Assembly (NCBI GenBank): GCA_965212595.1
Contig: CBDBVE010000022.1
Location: forward strand, 29,227 to 93,226
DNA from: Poritiphilus sp965212595
Lineage (GTDB): Bacteria > Bacteroidota > Bacteroidia > Flavobacteriales > Flavobacteriaceae
DNA length: 64,000 nucleotides
Direction of reading: 5' to 3'
The notes under the pieces were generated by a model. That model searched no databases. It had not been told where the DNA came from and saw nothing but the letters and a program-made list of their open reading frames with translations. Position numbers and translations under genes: made by a program. Below, one piece after another: positions 18,766 to 28,339 of this stretch (positions within the stretch are counted from its first letter, which is position 1; the number at the start of each line of letters is the position of its first letter).

Positions 18766-19923
18766 TTAGTCGGCCAGTTGCTCAGCATATTTATGAATGT
18801 AGTTGTAGATTTTACCATCCGGGTAGAGCGATTCGATATGTGAATCATTGCTTACGATAAAGACACCCAGATTTTTTTCCCGGTTTAGATCCATACTAGA
18901 TGATACGCCCCAATACTCTCCAATATGGCCAATCCACTTGCCTTGCAATTCGGTCCAGAGAAAACCGATGTCGTTATCAGGAATCTTAATTCTTAGCATG
19001 GCATCAACCGTTGCTTCCTCAAGAATTCGTTTGCCTTCATAAGCGCCCTTGTTTAAAATGGCAAGCATATATTTCGACATATCTGAAGTAGTGCTGCGAA
19101 CTCCAAATGCGGGGTAGTGAGGTGCGGAGTATTGTGCGATTAGCTCACCTTCAAAATACAAGGAGGCAAAGTCTACTGACGCTTGAAGACCGGTAACATC
19201 ATAAGTTGTATTAGACATTTGCAAAGGGGTGAAAATATTTTCTTTGCAATAGCTGTGAAAATCTTCTCCGCTAATACTCTGCACCAGATAACCAAGAAAA
19301 GCTGCACCAGTATTGCTGTATTGATAACTTGACCCAGGCTTTTTGTTTTGCCAGCTGTTAGGTTGATAATTGGGATTGCCTGGTGTTAGATAATCACGGA
19401 TCCAGGGGTAAATACCCGGGGCATTTTGAGGTTCAAATGTATTGTTGAAATTTGGATCTTCGGTGTTTGTAGGCCAGGAAAGGCTTGAGGTGTGCGTTAA
19501 AAGCATCCGAGCGGTGATAGGTGTAGCTGGAAAATTAGGATTGCGCAAGGAGAAGGGGATATGGTTATTGACATCTTCATCAAGATCTAAAAGCCCCTTT
19601 TCCACGAGTTGCATAACCGCTATGGCCACTACAGTTTTAGAAACTGAGGCAAGGATAAAAGCCGTGTTTTCATCAGGGAGTTCAGGGACGCCCAGTGTTT
19701 TATTCCCGTAGAAACCTTGCCAGGCTACCTGCCCGTCTTTTACAATAACTGCTGCGATGGCTGGGCCATTTTCCCGCTTTCTTTCTTGTTCGATCAAGGT
19801 GTTTAGAGAGGTCTCCTCAATTATTTCGGGAAGCTCGTCTTTTTTCTCACACTTCCATAAAAGCAGTGCAAGGCAAAGTAGAAAAACTGCTCTGAGTAGC
19901 GGACGGTGTATAGTTGTTTGCAT
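18766..19923 (-). CDS. beta-lactamase-fold serine hydrolase lipoprotein
   Basis: With the ATG at 19923 the protein has 385 residues, a hydrophobic N-terminus and a lipobox cysteine at C25, so it is a periplasm-facing or surface lipoprotein. A GTG 18 bases upstream is possible but lengthens the signal peptide without benefit. The class C beta-lactamase/DD-peptidase fold is shown by S93-x-x-K96 (ASVSK) and Y202-S-N (QYSNTGAAFLGYLV), plus LLTHTSSL and GHIGEYWG. The family covers esterases, D-amino peptidases and penicillin-binding enzymes, so the substrate is open. It stands alone, with long non-coding stretches on both sides. Confidence 0.85.
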   Translation of the reverse strand: MQTTIHRPLLRAVFLLCLALLLWKCEKKDELPEIIEETSLNTLIEQERKRENGPAIAAVIVKDGQVAWQGFYGNKTLGVPELPDENTAFILASVSKTVVAIAVMQLVEKGLLDLDEDVNNHIPFSLRNPNFPATPITARMLLTHTSSLSWPTNTEDPNFNNTFEPQNAPGIYPWIRDYLTPGNPNYQPNSWQNKKPGSSYQYSNTGAAFLGYLVQSISGEDFHSYCKENIFTPLQMSNTTYDVTGLQASVDFASLYFEGELIAQYSAPHYPAFGVRSTTSDMSKYMLAILNKGAYEGKRILEEATVDAMLRIKIPDNDIGFLWTELQGKWIGHIGEYWGVSSSMDLNREKNLGVFIVSNDSHIESLYPDGKIYNYIHKYAEQLAD

Positions 19924-20183
19924 TTGCTTGGTAGACGTCACATTAGATAGGTAACATCTGACAAAAATGAAACAAAAATTGTGCCATGGAGGGATTGTTT
20001 TTGTGTGAAGCGATTAACCAAGCGGCTTTTGAAATTATACTCCGCCATGGCCTGGAAATCAATTAATAATCAAAAAGCTTTGCTTTTGACGCGTATTACG
20101 GCTCGCCCTCACTTTTTGCCTCCAGGAGATACCTCACTCTGTTCGGTGTTCCTTTGAAACCGCTACTGCAATTACAAAACCTC

Positions 20184-20211
20184 GCCACCTATGGTGGCAG
20201 TTTCTTGTTTT
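20184..20211 (+). terminator. terminator-like hairpin
   Basis: GCCACC-TAT-GGTGGC is followed by a T-rich tract (20201-20211) on the plus strand. No plus-strand gene obviously ends here, so it may be a remnant of a rearranged tRNA/terminator unit. Confidence 0.4.
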
Positions 20212-20256
20212 CATTGGCCTTATGAAAGCAAGCCTTCAACGCCCTCTGAAAACAAG

Positions 20257-20280
20257 AAACCCGCTCATTTGAGCGGGTTT
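20257..20280 (-). terminator. bidirectional terminator downstream of tRNA-Phe
   Basis: A perfect stem (AAACCCGCTCA / TGAGCGGGTTT, loop TT) lies 12 bases past the 3' end of the minus-strand tRNA gene. T-rich tracts on both strands let it act in both directions. Confidence 0.7.
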
Positions 20281-20291
20281 TGTGCTTGATG

Positions 20292-20364
<73 letters not shown>

Positions 20365-20485
20365 AGTTTATTAAGCTATATCAGCCTAAGCCAGGGCGCA
20401 AATATAATTTCAAATTTAGGAACTACAAACAAAAATATGGAAAAAAGGATGCTGGTTTTTTACTTCAATTTGTGATCTTTGCATT

Positions 20486-21220
20486 ATGAACCTCGTTATC
20501 GATGCTGGAAACACCTTGGTAAAACTTGCCGTTTTTGATAAAGAACAATATTGTTTTCTTTCAAAAAACGGAACTCAAACGCTTTGCGGAGAAAGTAAAG
20601 GAAGTTTTTGATAACTTCCCGTCGATCAAACACGCCATGGTAGCTTCAGTGGGCCCTATGGACAAAAAACACCAGGCTGTACTCACCGTATTTTGCAAGG
20701 TACTCTTTCTAAACCATGAAGCTCTAAGGTGCCTTTTAAGAACTCATATGCTACCCCCCAGAGTCTGGGCGTAGACCGCATAGCACTGGCAACTGCGGCG
20801 TTTTATTACAACCCAAATGGCAAATACACTTGGTCATTGATGCAGGTACCTGTGTTACTTATGATATGCTGAACGATTATGGGGAATATCTGGGTGGCGC
20901 TATTTCGCCAGGATTAAACATGCGATACCAGGCACTCCATAATCAAACTTCAAAACTACCGCTTTTAGAACACGATGACATCCTTGATTTTATTGGAAAT
21001 TCTACAGAAACCAGTATTCACAGCGGCCGTAGTAAATGGTATCTGTAACGAGATTGACGGGATCATTGATCAGTACCGTTCTCGTTTTCAAGATTTAACA
21101 GTTATTTTAACAGGCGGCGACGCTCAATTTTTGTCTAAACGACTAAAAAATACCATATTTGCGCATTCTAATTTTCTCCTGGAGGGCTTGAATTATTTGC
21201 TGGAATACAACAAACGCTAG
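20486..21220 (+). pseudogene. coaX: type III pantothenate kinase, frame-disrupted
   Basis: CoaX phosphorylates pantothenate in the first step of coenzyme A synthesis. The reading frame starts with the phosphate-binding motif of the family (NLVIDAGNTLVKLAVFD, with D and GNT). It then shifts at least three times: near 20570 (into KHAMVASVGPMD), near 20745 (into SLGVDRIALATAAF, VIDAGTCVTYD, GGAISPGLNMRYQAL) and near 21020 (into VILTGGDAQFL). All conserved motifs are present in order, so the gene is complete apart from indels. Four adjacent genes show the same damage, so sequence error is more likely than decay. It is followed directly by the outer-membrane protein gene. Confidence 0.85.
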
Positions 21221-22527
21221 ATGGTAAGAAGAATTCTAATCCTTAATATGTGCTTTAGCGCATATAATATGAATGCTCAAAATGGTACCGTTTCTCCCTA
21301 TTCCTTTTTTGGAATTGGTGATCTTAAGGTCCGGAGCTACTATAGAAAATCAAATGATGGGGGGGCTTGGAATGTATACAGATAGCATTCACGTAAATCT
21401 TCAGAATCCGGCTGCATATGGAAAACTGCGGCTCACCACCTATACCGTGGGTCTTTCGCATCAGGAAATACGTCACTTAAAGAGCTTTACAGACGAACAA
21501 AGCAGTAGCGTTACCAACCTGGAATACCTTTCCATAGGCTTTCCTATAAGCAATAGCGTTTTGGGGTAGGTTTTGGCCTACTAAAGCCGCTTTCCTCGAT
21601 AGGATATAGTCTGCTGTCTGAAAGTATGAATGGTAGTGGGTCTGAAGTTACCAACCAATTTACCGGAGAAGGTGGCTTAAATCAGACTTATGTGTCCGTT
21701 GGCTATGCCAGAGCGGCTCAAAACCTGTATTTGGGAGCTACCTTGAATTTTAATTTTGGAAGGTTGGAAAATCGGAGGGTCGCAAAGCGTGGAAGATGTG
21801 CAATTTGGAACCCTGGATGAGCGAATTTCAAGGGTGAATGGCTTTGATTTTAATTATGGCCTTACCTATACCCCAACCATTAAAGGATAAATATACGCTC
21901 TTCACTTCGGTCAGGGTAAATACTCAGGCAAACCTAACTTCGGAAAACAGTCAGCGAATTAGGTCCTTTTCGCTAACTTACAGGACAGGAAATAGAGGTG
22001 GTAGATGTTGATTTAGATGCCCAGAGGACGTAAAAATACCGAACTAAAAATCCCTACAACCTATACCTTTGGCCTTGGATTTGGAGAAGATAAAAAGTGG
22101 TTCTTAGGCGCCGAATACAGCATTCAGGAGTTTAAGTTCGATTTTACTAATGATTTTATTGACACTTGACAATCTTAGCTATCAAGACGCCAGTAGCCTT
22201 GCAATCGGAGGTTTTTATATACCTGATTACACCTCTTTTTCGCCAGCTATTTTAAACGTGTAACCTACCGTGCCGGACTTAGCTATAACATAAACCGGAA
22301 TGGTTGTTAATGATACTGGAGATAAATGACTTTGGCATAACTTTTGGACTTGGACTTGGGTACCGCTGGGTAGTAATTTCTCCAATCTAAACGTTGGCTT
22401 TGAGTTAGGTAGGAGAGGAACTACAAGAGCGGACTTGATCGAAGAAAGTTATCTCAAAGTTAACATAGGAGTGTCTTTTAACGATAGATGGTTTCAGAAA
22501 AAGACAAATAGATTAATAAAAATTTAG
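21221..22527 (+). pseudogene. outer-membrane beta-barrel protein, frame-disrupted
   Basis: The sequence starts with ATG right after coaX and encodes a short hydrophobic leader, then NGTVSPYSFFGIGDL. Fragments in all three frames follow (MMGGLGMYTDSIHVNLQNPAAYG, LYLGATLNFNFG, FGLGFGEDKKWFLGAEYSIQEF) and it ends VSFNDRWFQKKT before TAG at 22525-22527. Alternating Gly/aromatic strands suggest a beta barrel of the outer-membrane transport type often found after coaX in flavobacteria. At least six frame changes occur. The protein is probably intact in the organism. Confidence 0.7.
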
Positions 22528-22558
22528 TACATTAACCACTTTAAACAAATATTACACA

Positions 22559-23974
22559 ATGAAAACGAAACTTTACTTAATGATGATCGCTGTTTTAGGG
22601 CATGGTGGGCATAAGTAATGCCCAGGCTCAAAATCCTGAATGTATGACCAATCTTTCCATATATCTCAGAACATGTAAAAGTAAAAAACTATGATGCGCG
22701 CATATACACCTTGGAAAATGGTCTATGAAAATTGCCCGGCTATGTAAACCGTGCCAACTTTTCATATGGCGAAAGAATACTCTGAAATGACAAAATCAAA
22801 AATCTTCAGGTGCCGAGAAAGGATGGATATATCAAATGATTTGTTGGCCTTGTATGATAACAGTTTGAAATCACTTTCCTAAGAAAAGCTAGCAAATGGC
22901 AGGTTATGGCTATTGACAAGGCCTTGTTGAATATGATAACAAAATGGCTTCACTATGATGAGAGTTTATACTATGTTAGGACAAAGCATTTGATGAGAAT
23001 GACAGGAAGTCTAACTTTCAAAAATCCTAAGGCACTTATATCTCTATTTTTCAAGCCTTTAGTAGATTTACACAAAGCAGGTAGCAAAGGATTTGCAGGA
23101 AGTATTCGATACCTATGACGATGATGTTACCGAAAAAATAGAGGAAGAAAACAAAAAATTAACTGATGCAGAATTACCAAACTTACTCCCAAAAGATTCT
23201 CTTGGAACATTAACAAAGAAAGAAAAAAGCAGGCTTAAAGCGGCCACTACAAATTCCAAGTCTTATGGAAAAATTGCACGGAAGTATTGATTCCAAATTA
23301 GGAGATCTTTGGCAGATTGCGGTAATCTTATTCCGCTTTATACCAGAAAAGTTTTGACGAATCTAAAAAAGGACGATATCGTATGGGTTAAGCGAGCTGT
23401 AGGAAGAATGTTTAGTAAAGAATGTACAGATGATCCTATGTTTGTGACTTTAGTTGAAGCTCAAAATGATCTGGATCCTTCAGCCGATGCTTATTTGTAT
23501 TTGGAGGCTTTTAAAGAAAAAATCTGGAGATAATAGCGGTGCTATTGCAGATTTCAACAAGGCGTTGGAGCTTGGAAACGGATTCCTATAAAAAATCTGA
23601 AATCGCTTATAAAATTGCAACCAGCTACAGGAGGACCAGTAAGTCTACTGCTAGAAATTACGCTCAAAAGGCAATTAATTATAATTCAGCCAACGGTAAA
23701 GCCTATTTGCTAATTGCCAGCTTGTATGCTTCAAGTGCTAACCAATGTGGAAGCACAGCTTTTGAAAAGACGAGCTATTTACTGGAAAGCGGCTAATATG
23801 GCACGTAAGGCCGGAAGGGTAGATCCTTCATTAAGTGGAAGAGCAGGCCAGGCTGCGGCGAGCTACAGTGCAAAAGCGCCTTCTAAGACCGATATCTTTA
23901 ACGAAGGCATGGCAGGAAAGTCAGTAACCTTTAGTTGCTGGGTTGGAGGCAGTGTAAAAGTGCCCAATCTATAA
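22559..23974 (+). pseudogene. secreted TPR-repeat protein, frame-disrupted
   Basis: Starts MKTKLYLMMIAVLG, a signal peptide, and after a frameshift reads ISNAQAQNPECMTNLSIY. Later fragments give TPR-like helices: SGDNSGAIADFNKALEL across a frame break, then SYKKSEIAYKIATSYRR, NYAQKAINYNSANGKAYLLIASLY. The end is ANMARKAGRVDPSL and a Cys-containing tail (FSCWVGGSVKVPNL). The family is familiar next to coaX and lptC in flavobacteria; its function is not known to me. Frames change at least six times, all probably sequence errors. It ends two bases before the lptC start. Confidence 0.75.
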
Positions 23975-23976
23975 GA

Positions 23977-24581
23977 ATGAAACCGTTTCTCGGATATAAA
24001 TACAACAGCATTGCCATAGTTTTTTCTGTGGCAATGTTTTTTTTTAGCTGTACGGATAATTACAAGCGTATTGGCGAGGAAGCTCAGGCGCTTATTTATC
24101 CGCAGGGCGTAGCTGAAAATTTTTCCATTACCTACACAGAAACCCAGGAAACCATTGGAAGTGAAGGAGTGGGAGATACAAAGATCGTCGCTATTCTAAC
24201 GAGTCCGATGAGTGAAGATTTCGACAACCTTAGATTCAAATACCGTACCTTCCCTAAAGGGTTGGAGGTGAATACTTTGACGACGACAACAACAAAAGTA
24301 CCATCAATGCAGATTATGGCATACTGTATTCCAGCACCAATTTGTTCGATCTAAGAGGTAATGTAGTCATAGAAACGCATGACGGCAAGAAACTAGAGAC
24401 CCCGCAACTCTACTGGGACCGCTCTGGAGATTGGATCTTCACCCAAAAGAAATTTAAATTTACCAATCCTGAAGACGGGACGATAATGGATGGGGAGGGG
24501 ATGGATTTTAGAAGAGACCTCAATTTTTTTAACGCCCATAAAACCTATGGTCTGATGACCCTTAAAGAAGACGAATCATGA
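23977..24581 (+). pseudogene. lptC: LPS export component LptC, frame-disrupted
   Basis: LptC links the inner-membrane LptBFG pump to the periplasmic LPS bridge. The frame from ATG 23977 gives an N-terminal hydrophobic anchor with a lipobox-like FFFSC, then YPQGVAENFSITYTET and LRFKYRTFPKGLEV. It shifts near 24270-24340 and resumes at NLFDLRGNVVIET, LYWDRSGDWIFTQKKF, NFFNAHKTYGLMTLKED. The beta-jellyroll order of OstA/LptC is preserved. It overlaps the next small membrane gene by four bases (ATGA). The frame break is probably a sequence error, since LPS export is needed for viability. Confidence 0.85.
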
Positions 24582-24781
24582 TAAAGATTTTGAAATATAC
24601 AGAGTATTTGTACCTGGCCGTTTTTCTGGTTTGTATATATGAAATAGCAGCCAAATGGAACGCCGACAGAGAAGGCACCTACATTTTTATTTTCTTCGGA
24701 TTGGCTTCTCTAGGCATGTTTCTTTTTAGACGCAAGTACAGAAAACGTTTTGAAAAACGAAAAAGAGATAATCAAAACTAG
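24578..24781 (+). CDS. small two-helix membrane protein between lptC and the CNNM gene
   Basis: A 67-aa protein with two hydrophobic helices (about residues 8-26 and 36-50) and a strongly basic C-terminus (RRKYRKRFEKRKRD), which should face the cytoplasm. Its ATG overlaps the lptC stop by four bases, so translation is probably coupled, and it ends two bases before the next gene. Function unknown. Confidence 0.75.
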   Translation: MIKILKYTEYLYLAVFLVCIYEIAAKWNADREGTYIFIFFGLASLGMFLFRRKYRKRFEKRKRDNQN

Positions 24782-24783
24782 CT

Positions 24784-26073
24784 TTGGAAACTGCTATTGC
24801 CGTTATTATCATATCCTTACTCCTCTCCGCTTTTTTTTCGGGAATGGAGATTGCCTTTGTTTCTGCAAACAAGATTCACATAGAGATTGAAAAGAAGCAG
24901 GAAGGTATTTTAGCCAAGGTACTTACAAGGCTTACAAGAAAACCTTCCAAGTTTATCGCTACAATGCTTATTGGCAACAACATCGCACTGGTAGTGTACG
25001 GTTTGTTTATGGGAGAAATCCTGATGAACTGGTTTGAAAGTATTTTACCTGTAACGAGCAGTTTTCTGCATATCATGCTCACAGATTTTAGTTTGCTTTC
25101 CCAAATCCTGATCTCTACCCTGATTATTTTGCTTACTGCCGAATTTCTACCCAAAGTACTGTTTCAGATCTATGCCAACACCCTTCTTAAGGTATTTGCT
25201 ATTCCGGCCTATCTCTTCTATTTGTTATTTTCTATGTTGTCTGAGTTTGTAATCAAGGTGTCTGATTTTATTCTAAAAACCTTTTTTAGGACCGATGGAG
25301 ATGAAGTGCAGTTGGCTTTTAGCAAAATTGAGTTGGGCGACTATATTACAGAGCAAATGGAAACCGTTGAGGAGGAAGATGAGCTAGATTCTGAAATCCA
25401 GATTTTTCAAAATGCACTCGAATTTTCAGAAGTTAAGGCCCGTGAAGTAATGGTTCCAAGGACAGAAATAATGGCTGTGGAACTTCATGAAACCCCTAAG
25501 AACCTCACCAAATTGTTTAGCGAGACTGGCTATTCTAAAATATTGATTTATAAAGATACTATAGATAATATTATTGGCTATGTGCATTCTTTTGAGCTTT
25601 TCAAAAAACCCAAAACGGTAAGAAGTATCCTCCTTCCTGTTGAGTTTGTACCTGAGACCATGTTGATCAATGATGTCTTAAATGCGCTCACCAAAAAGCG
25701 AAAAAGCATGGCTGTGGTCCTAGACGAATATGGGGGCACTTCCGGAATTATGACCGTTGAAGACATCGTAGAGGAGCTCTTTGGAGAAATTGAAGACGAA
25801 CACGATAGTACAGATTTACACGAGGAACAGCTTAGCATAGATGTGTACAAATTCTCGGCCAGGGTAGAAGTAGACTACATTAATGAAAACTATAAGTTAG
25901 AACTTCCGGAAAGCGAAGAGTACGAAACGCTTGGCGGATTGATCGTAAATGAAACGGGAGAAATACCCGACCAGGACTCCGAAATTCAGGTAGCTAATTT
26001 TCTATTTACCATCCTGGAAGTTTCAAGCACCAAAATAGATTTGGTTACGGTTAAGGTTTTAGAGAAGGAATAG
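24784..26073 (+). CDS. CNNM/CorC-type transmembrane protein with CBS pair
   Basis: A 429-aa protein starting at TTG 24784. Residues 1-190 hold the DUF21/CNNM transmembrane domain (SAFFSGMEIAFVSANK, MLIGNNIALVVYG). Residues about 205-335 hold a CBS pair (REVMVPRTEIMAVEL, MAVVLDEYGGTSGIMTVEDIVEELFGEIEDEHD). The C-terminal about 85 residues form a CorC/HlyC domain (YETLGGLIVNETGEIPDQDSE). Family members are linked to magnesium or cobalt efflux; the old name hemolysin is misleading. It follows the lptC operon with a two-base gap. Confidence 0.9.
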   Translation: METAIAVIIISLLLSAFFSGMEIAFVSANKIHIEIEKKQEGILAKVLTRLTRKPSKFIATMLIGNNIALVVYGLFMGEILMNWFESILPVTSSFLHIMLTDFSLLSQILISTLIILLTAEFLPKVLFQIYANTLLKVFAIPAYLFYLLFSMLSEFVIKVSDFILKTFFRTDGDEVQLAFSKIELGDYITEQMETVEEEDELDSEIQIFQNALEFSEVKAREVMVPRTEIMAVELHETPKNLTKLFSETGYSKILIYKDTIDNIIGYVHSFELFKKPKTVRSILLPVEFVPETMLINDVLNALTKKRKSMAVVLDEYGGTSGIMTVEDIVEELFGEIEDEHDSTDLHEEQLSIDVYKFSARVEVDYINENYKLELPESEEYETLGGLIVNETGEIPDQDSEIQVANFLFTILEVSSTKIDLVTVKVLEKE

Positions 26074-26163
26074 GGTGTTAAACCAGCGAGATACCCTTGT
26101 ATTCCCTTTTATATTTTAATAGAAAATGGTAATTTCGCCCACTGATTTTAAACATACTGCATC

Positions 26164-28284
26164 ATGGCAATTTTAGAGAATATTAGAAAACGCACAACAG
26201 TATTGATATTGATCATTGGGATGGCGCTGTTTGCTTTTGTAATATCGGGGATATTTACAAGTAACGATTTTTCAGGCGGTAAAATTGGCTCGTCTGTCGC
26301 AGAGATTAATGGTGACGAGGTTTCTATAGATGATTTTAGGAGGCAGGTAGAACGCGCTTCTAGAAGAGGAAACCCTAATACTACTTCCATGCAACTGGTT
26401 AATGGGGTTTGGAGTCAGGTGGAAAGAAAAACAATTCTGGGCCAGCAATTCGAGAATTTAGGAATTGCTATTGAGCAAGATCAGATCATTGACGTAATAA
26501 AATCCAGCCCGGGCTTTACACAAAACCCGCAATTCTTAGACGAAAATGGCATTTTTGACGAATATAAATTCAGAGATTTTATTGCACAACTTAAGATAAA
26601 TTCACCTACACAATACCAGGATTGGCTCTTAGACGAACAAGCCATTATTGAAAGAGCAAAAGAGCAGGCTTATTTTAACCTTGTCCGGGCCGGTGCAGGC
26701 GCAACGCTCAAAGAGGGAGAGTTAGATTACAAATTGGCTAATGATAAAATTGATATTAAATATGTCAGGATCCCTTTTACATCTATTCCTGACAGTACCA
26801 TAGTAGTTACAAAAGGAGAAATTGCAGATTATATTGAGGCCCATAAAGACGAGTATGAGCAGGAAATGGCCAGAGACATTCAATTCGTGTATTTCGAAGA
26901 AAAGCCTTCTTTAGAAGATGAGGCCTCAAAGAAGGAGGAAATAGCACTGCTTTTAGATGACACTGAAGAATACGCTGAGGAAAAAGATACAACAGATATT
27001 ATTGCCGGATTTAGAAACACAAAAGACGTAGCCGAATTTTTGGACCGCAAATCTGATGCTAAATTTGATACCATTTATAGAGCTAAGAAAGATTTACCCT
27101 CAAAATTTGCCGATACCCTAATGGCATTGCAAGTGGGTCAGCTTTATGGCCCGTATAGAGATGGAGATGCCTTTAAGATTGCCAAAATGGTAAACAGAAA
27201 ACCAAATGGCTCTGTGAAAGCCAGCCACATCCTGATTACTTACGAAGGAGCTGAAAGGGCTAATCCCAGCATAAAAAGAACAAAAGAGGAGGCTGAACAA
27301 AAGGCAGACGAACTTCTAAAAGAAGCCCAGAAATCAGGTACGGTTTTTGCCGAGTTGGCCAGAGATAATTCTGATGGGCCTTCGGGACCTCAGGGAGGAG
27401 ACCTTGGGTTTTTCCAGCAAGGGGTTATGACTCCTAAATTTAACGATTTTGCATTTGGCAATGAGGCAGGGCATATTGGACTGGTGGAGACCGAATTTGG
27501 TTTCCATATTGTAAAGGTAGACGAGAAACAGGATGTTGTTCAGATCGCTTACCTTACCAGAAATATTGAGCCTTCCGAGGAAACCATTAATAAGCTTTTT
27601 GAAGATGCCACCAAGTTTGAAATGGCTACCACTTCTTCAGACGCTTCCTTTGCAGATCAGGCTAAGGAGAAAGAATATATTGTACGCCCGGTGAACAAGA
27701 TCAAGGAGCTGGATGAGAATCTACCTGGCCTTTCTGCTCAAAGAACTATTGTACAGTGGGCATTTAATAACGATACCGAGGTTGGAGACATTAAGCGCTT
27801 TAGTATCAATAACGGCTATGCGGTTGTGCAACTCACAGCAAAGTACGCTAAAGGCGTTATGAGTGTTGAAGATGCTTCTACCAGGGTACTTCCAATTCTT
27901 CGCAAAAAGAAAAAGGCAGCCCAAATTATAGCTGCAAATACGGGTAGAACGTTTGAAGAACTAGCCGCCAATAATGGCACTACGATTTCTAATGCTTCCG
28001 CACTTACCGTTAAGACTCCTACCATCCCGGGTGCCGGAAGAGAGCCCCTGATAGTTGGTACAGCCTTTGCGTTAGGACAGGGAACTTCCTCTGGCCTTAT
28101 TGAAGGAGAGACCGGTGTTTTTAAAGTGGAGGTTACGAAGAAAGAAGAAGCTCCACAATTGGATAACTACGCTACTTACTCCAACACACTGCAATCTTCT
28201 AACGCACTACGTGTAAATTCTGCGGTATACCAGGCATTGAAAAAGAAAGCGGATATTGAGGATAACAGAGCCACCTTTTATTAA
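26164..28284 (+). CDS. PpiD-type periplasmic peptidyl-prolyl isomerase/chaperone
   Basis: A 706-aa protein with one N-terminal membrane anchor (residues 14-33), a SurA/PpiD-type N-terminal chaperone domain (about 40-200, with ILGQQFENLGIAIEQ), a parvulin rotamase domain (about 345-455: VKASHILITYEG, AELARDNSDGPSGPQGGDLGFF, VETEFGFHIVKV) and a C-terminal second SurA-like region. It helps fold outer-membrane and secreted proteins at the periplasmic face of the inner membrane. It starts 90 bases after the CNNM gene and is followed by a strong terminator. Confidence 0.9.
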   Translation: MAILENIRKRTTVLILIIGMALFAFVISGIFTSNDFSGGKIGSSVAEINGDEVSIDDFRRQVERASRRGNPNTTSMQLVNGVWSQVERKTILGQQFENLGIAIEQDQIIDVIKSSPGFTQNPQFLDENGIFDEYKFRDFIAQLKINSPTQYQDWLLDEQAIIERAKEQAYFNLVRAGAGATLKEGELDYKLANDKIDIKYVRIPFTSIPDSTIVVTKGEIADYIEAHKDEYEQEMARDIQFVYFEEKPSLEDEASKKEEIALLLDDTEEYAEEKDTTDIIAGFRNTKDVAEFLDRKSDAKFDTIYRAKKDLPSKFADTLMALQVGQLYGPYRDGDAFKIAKMVNRKPNGSVKASHILITYEGAERANPSIKRTKEEAEQKADELLKEAQKSGTVFAELARDNSDGPSGPQGGDLGFFQQGVMTPKFNDFAFGNEAGHIGLVETEFGFHIVKVDEKQDVVQIAYLTRNIEPSEETINKLFEDATKFEMATTSSDASFADQAKEKEYIVRPVNKIKELDENLPGLSAQRTIVQWAFNNDTEVGDIKRFSINNGYAVVQLTAKYAKGVMSVEDASTRVLPILRKKKKAAQIIAANTGRTFEELAANNGTTISNASALTVKTPTIPGAGREPLIVGTAFALGQGTSSGLIEGETGVFKVEVTKKEEAPQLDNYATYSNTLQSSNALRVNSAVYQALKKKADIEDNRATFY

Positions 28285-28304
28285 GCTATAAATAACGAAA
28301 ATGG

Positions 28305-28334
28305 AAAGGCGGGTAGTTAATATCCGCCTTTTTT
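28305..28334 (+). terminator. Rho-independent terminator after ppiD-like gene
   Basis: AAAGGCGG (28305-28312) pairs with CCGCCTTT (28324-28331) and runs into a T tract. It sits between two convergent genes and can serve the plus-strand unit. Confidence 0.75.
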
Positions 28335-28339
28335 GATTT

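Larger units (their letters stand above)
19924..20291. other. gene-free interval with two hairpins beside tRNA-Phe
   Basis: There is no credible ORF. The right half holds two terminator-like hairpins (20184-20211 and 20257-20280) and a perfect 14-base inverted repeat (20200-20213 with 20247-20260). Together they could fold into one larger structure downstream of the minus-strand tRNA gene. Confidence 0.6.
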
